Source: Charina bottae (taxonomy: Eukaryota > Chordata > Lepidosauria > Squamata > Charinaidae). Taken from it: 64,000 bases of DNA. Numbering within the stretch: the stretch's first letter is position 1; every line of letters begins with the position of its first letter. Shown in pieces: positions 23,020 through 34,349 of this stretch. The notes beneath the pieces were generated by a model. The model worked only from the letters and a program-made list of their open reading frames with translations, was not told the DNA's origin and did not search any database. The stretch spans positions 40,109,463-40,173,462 of the forward strand of contig JALMGJ010000005.1 in NCBI GenBank assembly GCA_023362775.1, given 5' to 3'. The translations under genes were made by a program, and so were the position numbers.

Positions 23020-23044
23020 TAATTGGGGTAATTGGGGCAATTAC
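23001..23044. repeat. Perfect 19-bp hairpin
   Basis: GTAATTGCCCCAATTACCC (23,001-23,019) and its exact reverse complement (23,026-23,044) are separated by a 6-base loop, TAATTG. It is not followed by a T run and no adjacent gene exists, so terminator function is unlikely. Confidence 0.95.
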
Positions 23045-26000
23045 TACTACTTCATGCCTCTTTTAAAGATCTGAAATGTATTTTTTTGGAAAGCATAATC
23101 CACATATTCTCTGTGGCTGAGCAGGCAACCAAAAACATAATTGATTTAATTTGTTCCTCCCTTATTTTAATCCAGATGCTCTCCTCAGCATTACCAAGTC
23201 CATCCACCGACGTGGTATGGATACTTTTATTATACAATGTAATGACTCTCCCCTTTCCATTGCTTCTCTTCTTATGAACAAATTGTAAGCCCCCAATTGC
23301 TATATTTCAGTCATGGTGTCTTAGATATCTAAACCATAAATGCTTTCTGCCCTAAGAATTCCAACTTCTCTTGTTTGTTTCCCATATTCTTAGCATTAAT
23401 ATATAGACTGCAAACACCATGAACTTTATGCGTACACGTTCTTCCATTATTTTTATTAAGTCCCTTAATAGGTTCCATTATAATAACACTTTCACTTCCT
23501 TCTATACTGCACAAGCCTTTCTCTGAGGTCCTTACATCAGAATTTTAATTTCCACCTCCCTTAGGATCCAGAATGAAGCCCTACTAATCATTAGTATATG
23601 GGTGATTGCTCTAGGAGGCAAACTCTGTGCTAGAGGAAGCTGCTTGTTGCCCCTCCCACTTCCTCTCTCTCGCTCTGATTCTCCATCATGGTAGAGCTCC
23701 TTCCATGGAGAGGCCATGCCTAGGCCTCAAGCCCCTTTCTCCACACAGCCTCTGGCAGCAAACAGAGCCAGAGGTATTCAGTTTAGGGAACAGAAAGAAG
23801 AACTGAAACCAATTCTCCACTGAAATGGGTGTACCTGGACCGAATAAATGTAAGAACTCTTATGTACTTACTTTTTGTACCTGCAATGTCTAAGTGTGTG
23901 TTTCTTTATGCTTGGGTGGGCTAAAAGTGTAAGAATAAGAACCTGAATCTCTCTAATGTGATCACAGGCTGTGTTTTTAAACAATATTCCTTTTTCTATG
24001 CACGAATTTACACAACATTAAGCTCTGCTCCATTCACTGGTTCTAACAGGCCACTGAATGATCTTCACTAATCAAGCATATCATATTTTAGCCAAACACA
24101 TTTTTACCAGTCTCTGTGAGATCATCATTGGTGATCACTCGTAGCCGAGTAAGATTGTCTTCCAAGGGTAAAATTTTAACAGTGGGTCCGTAAGTGGCTG
24201 TAAAGGCCAATTCTGGATCCGCACAACCTCCCACAATGAGGGCATAGGTTTCCAGGTGGGAGACGGTCATGATGAGGGTTTGCTTGACGTGCCTTCCTTT
24301 TAGCTCTTTTCTCCCTTTCGCCCTGTACTCGTAGTTCTTCAAAGTCCATAGCGCCTTTAATAAAGGCTGACCTCCAATTGAAACGCTCATGAGTTAGGGC
24401 TTCCCAGTTCTCAATGCTGATATTACATTTTTTTAAATCAGCTTTGAGAGTGTCTTTGAATCTCTTTTGCTGTCCACCAATATTCCGTTTTCCATTCTTA
24501 AGTTGGGAGTAAAGTAGCTGCTTTGGAAGACGATGGTCAGGCATTCGAACAACATGGCCGGTCCAGCGAAGTTGATATTGGATGATCATTGTTTCAATGC
24601 TGGTGGTTTTCGCTTCTTCTAATATGCTAATATTAGTCCGCCTATCTTCCCAAGTAATTTGCAGAATTTTTCGGAGGCAGCATTGATGGAATCTTTCAAG
24701 AAGTTGGAGGTGGCGTTTGTAGAGGGTCCATGTTTCACAGGCGTACAGAAGGGTTGGTAGTACAATGGCTTTGTAAACAAGCATTTTGGTCTCCCTGCGA
24801 ATGTCCCGATCCTCAAACACTCTACTCTTCATTCGGGAGAAAGCTACACTCGCAGAGCTCAGGCGATGCTGAATTTCAGCATCTATGTCGGCTTTTGTAG
24901 ATAGATGGCTGCCAAGATAAGAAAAGTGGTCGACATTTTCTAGTGACACAGCTTTAAGCTGAATTGATGGCGCTGCGGAGGGATTGGTTCGAACTTGCTG
25001 GTAAAGCACTTTGGTTTTTTTAATGTTAATAGAGAGGCCGAGCTTTTCATATGCTTCTGCAAAGATGTTTAGGATAGTTTGAAGATCTTCCTCGGAGTGT
25101 GCACAGACTACGTTATCATCAGCATAGTGAAGTTCTATAACAGAAGTTGTAATTACCTTATTTTTTGCTTTCAGGCTACTAAGATTAAAAAGCTTTCCAT
25201 CTGTTCGATATATAATTTCTACACCAGTAGGAAGTTTCTCTTCAACAAGGTGTATAATCATAGTGATGAAGATAGCGAATAAGGTTGGAGCAATAACACA
25301 TCCCTGTTTAACGCCGGATTCCACTTTAAATGGATCGCTTTGAGAGCCATTGTTATTCAGGATTGTTGCCATCATGTCGTCATGGAGTAGCCGCAAGATG
25401 TTCACAAATTTATCAGGGCATCTGATTTTCAGAAGGATAGTCCAGAGAGCAGTACGATTTACAGTATCAAAAGCTTTAGTCAGATCAATAAATGCCATGT
25501 ACAGAGGGCGGTTTTGCTCCTTGCATTTTTCTTGAAGCTGTCATGCAGTGAAGATCATATCCACTGTTCCCCTGGAAGGGCAGAAGCCATTTTGCGTTTC
25601 AGGGAGGATGTCTTCTGATATAGATAGGAGACGGTTTGCGATGATCTTTGCCAGGATTTTGCCTGCTGTAGCTAAAAGGGAGATGCCTCGATAGTTTCCA
25701 CAGTCTGTTCTATCACCCTTTTTAAAGAGAGTGATAATTATGGCATCCCTAAAGTCTGCTGGAATCTCCTCCCTCATCCAGATTTTTTCGATGAGCTTAT
25801 GAAGTTGTTGTGTAAGTTCAGGCCCGCCTTCTTTAAAGACTTCAGCAGGAATCCCATCAGGTCCACTAGCTTTGTTATTTTTCATTTGTTTAGTGGCTTT
25901 ACTGACTTCCTCCAAACTAGGGGGTACTGCAAGCTCATCTCTTATTTGTTTTTGCGGGATTTGCAAGAAGACTTCATCAGCCACAGTAGAGTGACGATTA

Positions 26001-26814
26001 AGGAGATTGTAGTAATGCTCTTTCCAGCGCAGTGCAATAGACTCTGTCCTTTAGAAGTTTAGCACCATCTATTGAGCATAAGGGATTTGTACCATAGTTT
26101 GTTGGTCCATAGATGGCCTTTATGGCATTAAAAAAGCCCCGTGCATTATGAGCATCTGCAAAATGTTGGGTTTCTTGGGCTTTTTTTATCCACCATATGT
26201 TCTTAAGTTCTCTAGTTCTTCTTTGGACTTCTGCATTTGCACTGGCGTAGATTTTTTTCTTAACGGCACAGTTAATATCTTTTTGCCATATGGCTTTCTT
26301 TTTCTTGTCAATAATATGTTCAATCTCACTATCGTTCTCATCAAACCAGTCCTGATGTCTCTTAGTTTGGTATCCGATAGTTTGTTCACAGGCTGAAATA
26401 ATAGAAGTCTTCAATTTAATCCAGTGTTCCTCAACATTTTCAGGGAGTTCCATAGGCAGATGTTCCTTGAGAGTTGATTGAAAGCAAGCTCATTTAGGAG
26501 AATCTTGAAGGGCCAGTGTATTCATTTTACGCCTTGATTTTCTTCCTTGGAGCCTACGATGAGGGACAATCTTTATGGCCATCGTGGATCGAATTAATTG
26601 ATGGTCTGTCCAGCAGTCATCGGTGCTCGTCATGGCTCTGGTGAGAAGTATATCACGGCGATCTCTAGCACGGACAATTACATAATCTAAAAGATGCCAG
26701 TGCTTCGACCGTGGGTGCTTCCATGATGTTTTAAATTTATTTTTCTGGCGAAATAGTGTGTTAGTAATGACAAGGTTATGCTCTGCACATTTAGTCAGAA
26801 GTAAGATTCCATTC

Positions 26815-29800
26815 CTCCAGCAAAGGAGATCGTTACCTTGTCGTGGTGCTGGAGCTTGAGCACCTCAATGAAACCATGAGCTAAACCGTGAAGGGACACC
26901 CAAGACGGGAAGGTCATGGCAGAGAGGTCAGACTAAATACGATCCCTGGGGAAGGTAATGGCAACCCACCCCAGTATTCTTGCCATGAAAACTAAATGGA
27001 TCAGTACAACCAGAGATATGTCGGTGAGGATGGGACTCCCAGGTCGGAAGATGGTCAAAATGCTACTGGGGAGGAACAGAGGATACGTTCAACTAGCCCC
27101 AGATGTGATGACGCAGCTAGCTCAAAGCCGAAAGGACGGCTAGCAGCCGACGGTGCTGGTGGTGAACGACGAATCCAATGTTCTAAAGATCAACACACCA
27201 TAGGAACCTGGAATGTAAGATCTATGAGCCAGGGCAAATTGGATGTGGTTATTGGTGAGATGTCAAGATTAAATATAGACATTTTAGGTGTCAGTGAACT
27301 GAAATGGACTGGAATGGGCCACTTCACATCAGATGACCACCAGATCTACTACTGTGGACAAGAGGACCACAGAAGAAATGGAGTAGGCTTCATAATTAAT
27401 AATAAAGTGGCTAAAGCAGTGCTTGGATACAATCCAAAAAATGAAAGAATGATCTCAATTCGAATTCAGGGTAAGTCATTTAACATCACAGTGATCCAAA
27501 TATATGCCCCAACCACAGATGCTGAAGAAGCAGAAGTAGATCAGTTCTATGAGGATCTGCAGCACCTACTGGATAATACACCAAAAAGAGATGTTATTTT
27601 CATTACAGGAGACTGGAATGCTAAGGTGGGTAGTCAGACGACACCTGGAATTACAGGCAAGCATGGTCTGGGAGAACAAAATGAAGCAGGACATAGGATG
27701 ATAGAATTTTGCCAAGACAACTCACTGTGCATAACAAACACTCTCTTCCAACAACCTAAAAGACGACTTTATACATGGACTTCACCAGATGGTCGACACC
27801 GAAATCAGATTGACTACATCCTTTGCAGCCAAAGGTCGCGGACATCTATACAGTCGGTAAAAACAAGACCTGGAGCTGACTGTAGTTCAGATCACGAACT
27901 TCTTATTGCAAAATTTAGAATCAGACTAAAGAGAATAGGGAAGACCCACAGAAAAGTTAGATATGAGCTCACTAATATTCCTAAGGAATATGCAGTGGTG
28001 GTGAAGAATAGATTTAAGGGACTAGATTTAGTAGATAGGGTCCCGGAATAACTATGGACAGAAGTTCGCAACATTGTTCAGGAGGCGGCAACAAAAAACG
28101 TCCCAAACCAAAAAATCAAGAAGTCAAGATGGCTGTCTGCTGAGACACTGGAAGTAGCCCAAGAAAGAAGGAAAGCAAAAGGCAACAGTGATAGGGGGAG
28201 ATATGCCCAATTAAATGCAAAATTCCAGAGGTTAGCCAGAAGAGATAAGGAATTATTTTTAAACAAGCAATGTGCGGAAGTGGAAGAAGACAATAGAATA
28301 GGAAGGACAAGAGACCTCTTCCAGAAAATTAGAAACATTGGAGGTAAATTCCAGGCAAAAATGGGTATGATCAAAAACAAAGAGGGCAAGGACCTAACAG
28401 AAGCAGAAGAGATCAAGAAAAGGTGGCAAGAATATACGGAAGATCTGTATAGGAAGGATAATAATATTGGAGATAGCTTTGATGGTGTGGTCAGTGAGTT
28501 AGAGCAAGACATCCTGAAGAGTGAGGTTGAATGGGCCTTAAGAAGCATTGCTAATAACAAGGCAGCAGGAGACGACGGTATCCCAGCTGAACTGTTTAAA
28601 ATCTTGCAAGATGATGCTGTCAAGGTGATGCATGCCATATCCCAGCAAATTTGGAAAACACAAGAATGGCCATCAGATTGGAAAAAATCAACTTATATCC
28701 CCATACCAAAAAAGGGAAGCACTAAAGAATGTTCAAACTATCGAACAGTGGCACTTATTTCATATGCCAGTAAGGTAATGCTCAAGATCTTGTAAGGTAG
28801 ACTCCAGCAATTCATGGAGCAAGAATTGTCAGATGTACAAGCTGGGTTTAGAAAAGGCAGAGGAACTAGAGACCAAATTGCCAATATCCGCTGGATAATG
28901 GAGAAAGCCAGGGAGTTTCAGAAAGACATCTATTTTTGTTTTATTGACTATTCTAAAGCCTTTGACTGTGTGGATCATAACAAATTGTGGCAAGTTCTTG
29001 GTGGTATGGGGATACCAAGTCATCTTGTCTGCCTCCTGAGGAATCTGTATAACAACCAAGTAGCAACGGTAAGAAAAGAGCACGGAACAACGGACTGGTT
29101 TAAGATTGGGAAAGGAGTACGGCAGGGCTGTATACTCTCACCCTACCTATTCAACCTGTATGCAGAACACATCATGCGATGTGCTGGGCTTGAGGAATCG
29201 AGGAATTGAGGAATTCCTCAATTTAAAGTTAAAATTGCTGGAAGAAACATTAACAATCTTAGATATGCAGATGATACCACTTTGATGGCTGAAAGCGAGG
29301 AGGAGTTGAGGAGCCTTATGACGAAGGTGAAAGAAGAAAGTGCAAAAGCTGGGTTGCAGTTAAACCTCAAAAAAACCAAGATTATGGCAACCAGCTTGAT
29401 TGATAACTGGCAAATAGAGGGAGAAAAAGTGGAGGCAGTGACAGACTTTATGTTTCTAGGCGCAAAAATTACTGCAGATGCTGACTGCAGCCAGGAAATC
29501 AGAAGACGTCTACTTCTTGGGAGGAGAGCAATGGCAAATCTTGATAAAATAGTTAAGAGCAGAGACATCACACTGACAACAAAGGTCCGCATAGTTAAAG
29601 CAATGGTATTCCCTGTAGTAACCTATGGCTGTGAGAGCTGGACCATAAGGAAGGCTGAGCGAAGGAAGATAGATGCTTTTGAACTGTGGTGTTGGAGGAA
29701 AATTATGAGAGTGCCTTGGACTGCAAGAAGATCAAACCAGTCCATACTCCAGGAAATAAAGCCAGACTGCTCACTTGAGGGAATGATATTAAAGGCAAAA

Positions 29801-30045
29801 CTGAAGTACTTTGGCCACATAATGAGAAGACAGGATACCCTGGAGAAGAAGCTGATGCTAGGGAAAGTGGAAGGCAAAAGGAAGAGGGGCCGACCAAGGG
29901 CAAGATGGATGGATGATATTCTGGAGGTGACAGACTTAACCATGGGGGAGCTGGGGATGGTGACGGCCGACAGGAAGCTCTGGCGTGGGCTGGTCCATGA
30001 AGTCACGAAGAGTCGGAAGCGACTGAACGAATAAACAACAACAAC
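26815..30045 (+). mobile_element. Full-length BovB-type RTE LINE, second lineage
   Basis: The element body begins CTCCAGCAAAGGAGATCG and ends AAACAACAACAAC. It is flanked by the perfect 12-bp duplication AAGATTCCATTC at 26,803-26,814 and 30,046-30,057. Length is 3,231 bp, the expected full length for BovB. The 5' UTR of about 180 bp contains CCTTGTCGTGGTGCTGGAGC. It inserted into the minus-strand C2H2-finger LINE. The copies at 2,325 and 54,236 belong to the same lineage. Confidence 0.95.
26996..30034 (+). pseudogene. BovB ORF (APE endonuclease plus RT), one frame with three stops
   Basis: About 1,012 codons can be read in a single frame from the ATG at 26,996 to the stop after KSRKRLNE at 30,034. 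In-frame stops occur at 28,049 (TAA after RVPE), 28,793 (TAA after LKIL) and 29,207 (TGA, inside a small duplicated GAGGAAT-type insertion). Endonuclease motifs include IGTWNVRSM, LGVSELKWTG, ITGDWNAKVGSQ, RRLYTWTSPDG and SSDHELLIAKF. RT motifs include IPIPKKGSTKECSNYRTVAL, FCFIDYSKAFDCVDHNK, RQGCILSPYLF and NNLRYADDTTLM. No frameshift was found. Nick-primed reverse transcription is the family role. This copy cannot make full-length protein without readthrough. Confidence 0.93.
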
Positions 30046-30569
30046 AAGATTCCATTCATGTTGCTATTGTCAACTCCTTCTTTCCCAATGATCCCCGACC
30101 ACAAATCAAAATCACGCCCAACTCTTGCATTGAAATTGCCCAGGAGGATAATTTTATCCTCCTTTGGTATCTCTGATAAGATGGTGTCCAGCTGGGTATA
30201 AAAATTTTCCTTGATATCCTCATCTGCATCTAGTGTTGGTGCATAAGCACTTAGGATAGTTGCCTGTTGGTTTTTGACGAGTTTTATTTGGAGAATTGAG
30301 AGTCGTTCGTTAATCCCAGTGGGAACTTCTGACAAGAGCTTCACAAGGTCGTTTTTGATAGCAAAGCCTACCCCATGTATTTGTCGTTCTTGTTCAGGCA
30401 GTCCTTTGCAAAAGACGGTATAACCTCCTTTTTCTTCCTTCAACTGTCCTTCTCCTGCTCTTTGAGTTTCTTGGAGTGCTGCTATATCAATATTAAAATG
30501 TCTCAGCTCCCTTGCAATAATGGCAGTCCTCTGTGAGATGCAGCTCATCTTGTGCCAGCAAGCCATTCA

Positions 30570-32664
30570 TCCACATAATTCAGAACATGGTCCCCAAATC
30601 CAAACATTTCCTGTTTATACCATTTGTGTAGCCAGTCATTTGCTTGGAGAAGTCTTTTCCATTCCCTGTCAAACAAAAAATGTTTGTTCAAAGATGCCCA
30701 TTCATGTATCATCTGTCATAAAAGGTGAGCCAATCACAAACATGATTCTACCAGAACCAGTGTGACTGGTTTCCACCACTGTCTATAACCCTTAGGAATG
30801 CTCAGTAGGAATCTTCATCTTACCTGTCTTTTTGATGATCAGATCATGTAAAACATTGTGCTGCAGTTTTTATTTTCTAAGAAATGCCTAAGGGACTAGC
30901 CTGCTTTTTAATTTTGTTTAAAATTAAAATAATTTTAATTTTAAAAGTAGAGTGGGACAGGGAACCTGTGGGTGTCAAGGGAATTGTCTACTGATACTTT
31001 TTTTTCAGCTTAGGCATTCACAGGCCAACTAATTGCATGTTGGTGAAGGTATTGGTCTATAAATGTCACTCCTATTACATAAATAATTGCAGTTAAGGAG
31101 TTAAAACCAGAGACTTCTGATTATGTTTCAGAATCAGCTGCTGTTCTTGAGCATCTAATGTGATGAGTTCAGACTACATACAGTAGATGCAAAATCAATA
31201 TGGTAGTAATAATTTCACTTTACATTTGAAACACAAAATGAATTTTAGGAAAAAGAAGATCGCCTTGGAATGTACTCTTGCATTGTTGGCATTGTAAAAA
31301 CCTATAATTCCAAACTTTGGCAATCATTGTCATAAGTGTAGTGTGAATAAATCAGAAAGAGGCTCTCATGGATAAATTACATACACAATGGCCAAAACAG
31401 CTTTCAGCAAGAGCCTCTTAAGAAAAATAATGTAGAATCAACATATACATAAGATCTTCAGATTCAGTATTTGCTGACCCACAAAGTTAAAGTATCTCCC
31501 CAACAGCAGATTGAAATAGTCTGAGAGGTGTACTTCTATTATTCTAGTTATGAGCAATATACCAATATACTCTTGGATTCAAATTGAGCAATTACAATAA
31601 TATTTTCTTTAATTTTTTTTCAGATAGTTAACAAATGCTGTTGCTCCTCAAAGGCTGATTGCATATTCAGAATAATGCCTTCCTACCAGCAACAAAATCA
31701 GTTTAATTCTCTAAGATTCATACATTTTCATCTTTAGTTAAGTACACATTTATTCTACCCATGTAGTTGAGACAGGGTAAGGGAACATGCTACAAATAAA
31801 GCAGATTCACTCTAGCATAAACATTATCTTATTATTATTCTCATTGAAATACTTCTGGGTCTTTGGATACAACTTTTAAAAAGTTTGGCAGCCTTACTGC
31901 TTTCCATAAACATTAAGTCAGGGTAACATTCTGTTTCAGTCTTGCAAAGATGAATTTGATGGTTCATTCTCTGTGGCTCTTTTTTGTTTTTTGCAGGTCT
32001 TTTAATGATATCTTTACTTAAAAACCTGCAAGGCTTCTCTATTTTTATCAGGCTCAGTAGAGCCAACTGATGTGAATAGGCTTCAGAAGTTTAGAACGGG
32101 AGCCAATCCTTTCAAGGTTTTATCCAAAGATTATTGATGAAACTCAAGCTGTTGCTGCAACTAGAACTGGATGAGCTTTTTTGCTGCTGAATACTTGCGC
32201 AAAATTTTAGGCTGCACTGATCTCAGCTGTTTGCTGGCTTCCTGCCTTGCTTGGGATTTCAAGATGTACTGCTATCATCCCATTCTTACAGAGTTACATA
32301 TATTTTATATAAAGAATTATAATGATCAAATTTACATCTATCTTGTCCTCCTCATTCTATATTGATGTTGAAGCTCTCCATTCAACTGCATTTGAGCCTT
32401 CTTTGGGATGATTTGACATAACTCATATTTGGAAATAAAGGGGTAACATGCTATGCTGCCTTATGTAAATATTTCTGAAAAAGGAAATATACTGTTATAT
32501 AATAATAAATCAAGATTTAGAATTAGATGCATCAACAGCTGCATATTTCTGTTTGAGAGTACTCATTTTGCAATTTTAAAGCAATTTGCCAAAGGCATTG
32601 CACTGTTTAAGGTCCTCTATTAGCCTAACATTAGTTTCTCCATCCCAGAAGTATGCTCTTCTTT
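30570..32664. other. Intergenic stretch, no gene seen
   Basis: AT-rich background. No supported ORF, SINE or LINE. Several short poly(T)/poly(A) runs only. Confidence 0.5.
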
Positions 32665-32675
32665 CTGTTGCTGTA

Positions 32676-33046
32676 AAAGGTAAAGGTTCCCCCCGCACAT
32701 TTGTGCAGTCGTGTCTGACTCTAGGGGCCGGTGCTCATCTCCGTTTCTTAGCCGAAGAGCTTGTGTTGTCTGAAGATGCTTCCACGGTCATGTGGCCGGC
32801 ATGACGCACGCGGAACGCTGTTACCTACCCACCGAAGTGGTACCTATTCATCTACTTGCATTTGCATGCTTTCGAATTGCTAGGTTGGCAAGAGCTGGGG
32901 CTAGTGCAGGAGCTCACTCCGTCATGCGGGACTAGGGATTCGAACCTCCGAACTTGCAATCTTCCAATCAACAAGCCTGGCATCTTACCTGCTGAGCCAC
33001 CACGCCCCTTATATATATATAATATATATATATATATACTTATACC
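32676..33046 (-). mobile_element. Sauria-type SINE, copy 2, with AT-rich 5' extension
   Basis: Flanked by the 11-bp duplication CTGTTGCTGTA at 32,665-32,675 and 33,047-33,057. On the minus strand, the A box TGGCTCAGCAGGT is at 32,987-32,999 and the B box GGTTCGAATCC at 32,936-32,946. The tail has GAGTCAGACACGACTG, matching the BovB 3' end, and then ACCTTT units. An (AT)n tract at about 33,009-33,038 lies between the tRNA-like start and the duplication, so it was either part of the transcript or added and expanded at insertion. Confidence 0.92.
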
Positions 33047-33057
33047 CTGTTGCTGTA

Positions 33058-34094
33058 GTCTTTGCTTTAACAGCTTTGACATGATTTTATACCATTTGAT
33101 TTCCAAAAATGCAAACTCCATTAAGGCAGCTGCAGAAAAGGGGAGGATCCAGGAAAAACCATAGTCAGCTATCTAGGAGGCATGTTAAGATATTTTATTT
33201 TTTTGTTTGTTTATTAACAACATACATATATGTCTTTTGGTGGTATTGTGTCCTGATGGGCATTCATTTTATTATTCAAATAAATTTGAATAATAAATAA
33301 ATAAATTCTTTTATGGTTATTTTTATATTTAGTGAATGACATTTGCCAATTTAAAGTCCATTTTCCCATTTTAGAAATACCTTTTGAGAGATTTTTGCTG
33401 CTTCTTTTTGTTTTAAGCATCCTTTAAAAAAAGTGATGTCATAACAAGCTGCCCTTAATAATTGATCATTGAACCATTGATTTTATTTGTATTCTGCTTT
33501 TGACTGGAATCTCCAAGCAGCAAAAACATTTATTATTTTATTATATACAGCCAAATCAATACATACTCATGGTGGAAAATCATAAAACATACCAAGTTGT
33601 GATCTGGGTTTTACCTCTATTCCTATCCTCTTGTTTATTTTATCAGAGAGTAATTGCTCTTAAATTGCCATTGTGGTGCTGAAGGATGGTAAGTCTAAAC
33701 CAGAAAGGTGTACAATGGAGTCTTTACCGGTTTCTTTCTGAGATGGAAGAAATGTACTGCCACAATGTTCTTTAAAACCACTAATAAATCTAGAAGCCAA
33801 TGGAAAAGGCTACCTTATTATGGCATGAAGCCAGCTTTCAGCAGCCTGGACTTTTAACTTAGAAAAGTCTTCAGGGGACATCTAATCTATATTTTGCACC
33901 GTAAGGTTGACAATGCCCCTTTAAATTGTAGGTCAAAGCATCTGTGATCACAGATGGCTGGTGCAGCATATTACTTTAAGCAGTATCCTCCAGAAAACAA
34001 TAGTAATTCCTGGGAAAGTGCTAGAAACTCCAACAGTTTTGAAATGAATACCCTCAAAAATTTCTCTTTGTATGGAAAAGTCAGTGATTGATTA
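33058..34094. other. Intergenic stretch, no gene seen
   Basis: AT-rich background with no supported feature. Confidence 0.5.
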
Positions 34095-34184
34095 GTTTAA
34101 GGCAAGGGTCGGCAAACTTTTTGAGCCGAGAGCCATTTTGGTATGCTCGTGCACATTTTTAAGTGCTCGAGAGCCAGGGGGCGG

Positions 34185-34330
34185 GGTTTGCGGGCGGGGG
34201 CCAATCGCGTGGAAGGGGGCGAGGTTTGCGGGCAGGAGCCAATCGCGTGGAAGGGGGCGGGGTTTGGGGGCGGGATCCAATCGCGTGGAAGGGGGCGGGG
34301 TTTGGGGGCGGGATCCAATCGTGTGGAAGG
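34185..34330. repeat. 38-bp x4 subterminal array in element B
   Basis: CCAAT boxes at 34,201, 34,239, 34,277 and 34,315 are exactly 38 bp apart. Each unit carries GGAAGGGGGCGGGG or a close variant. A single unit also occurs at the other end (about 38,080-38,110). The CACGTG E-box of element A units is replaced by CGCGTG or CGTGTG here. Confidence 0.88.
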
Positions 34331-34349
34331 GCTGCGCTGCGCTTGGCCG

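Larger units (their letters stand above)
21914..24114. other. Intergenic stretch with duplicated segment and palindrome
   Basis: No gene is seen. The only notable structures are the 71-bp direct repeat and the perfect hairpin listed separately. Confidence 0.5.
24115..30565 (-). mobile_element. APE-type LINE with C-terminal C2H2 finger, split by BovB
   Basis: On the minus strand this LINE runs from about 30,565 (within the endonuclease) to about 24,115, with a BovB insertion at 26,815-30,045. The empty site reads GTAAGATTCCATTCATGTTG. The 3' UTR contains TTGGAAGACAATCTTACTCG. It resembles single-ORF, RTE-like vertebrate and invertebrate LINEs. The exact clade (an RTE-group lineage or a Vingi-like one) cannot be settled by eye. 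It is 5'-truncated near the start of the endonuclease. Confidence 0.8.
24176..30566 (-). pseudogene. ORF of the C2H2-finger LINE: APE endonuclease, RT, zinc finger
   Basis: The N-terminal part at 30,058-30,566 has IDIAALQETQRAGEG and ILSAYAPTLDADED, the APE-like endonuclease; TDDCWTDHQLI follows beyond the inserted BovB. The RT lies in two stretches, 25,541-25,984 (MKNNKASGPDGIPAEVF, CGNYRGISLLATAGK) and 24,176-25,498 (440 codons). The second starts MAFIDLTKAFDTVNRTALW and holds GVKQGCVIAPTLF and the catalytic LHYADDNVV. The C-terminus CPHCGRLCGSRIGLYSHLRT with a final H-C is a C2H2-like finger whose last histidine spacing is slightly unusual. The stretches at 25,541 and 24,176 are separated only by a TGA at about 25,541 in the same frame. 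A frameshift lies near 26,050. The copy is inactive. Confidence 0.82.

Noticed and set aside
22564..23044. CRISPR-like repeat array
   Set aside because: Only two copies, 385 bp apart, in vertebrate DNA. No array or cas genes.
23001..23044. Bacterial-type intrinsic terminator
   Set aside because: The hairpin is AT/GC mixed, has no U run and lies in reptile intergenic DNA.
32936..32999. tRNA gene suggested by A and B boxes
   Set aside because: The boxes belong to the tRNA-like head of a SINE with a BovB-type tail. No cloverleaf could be supported.
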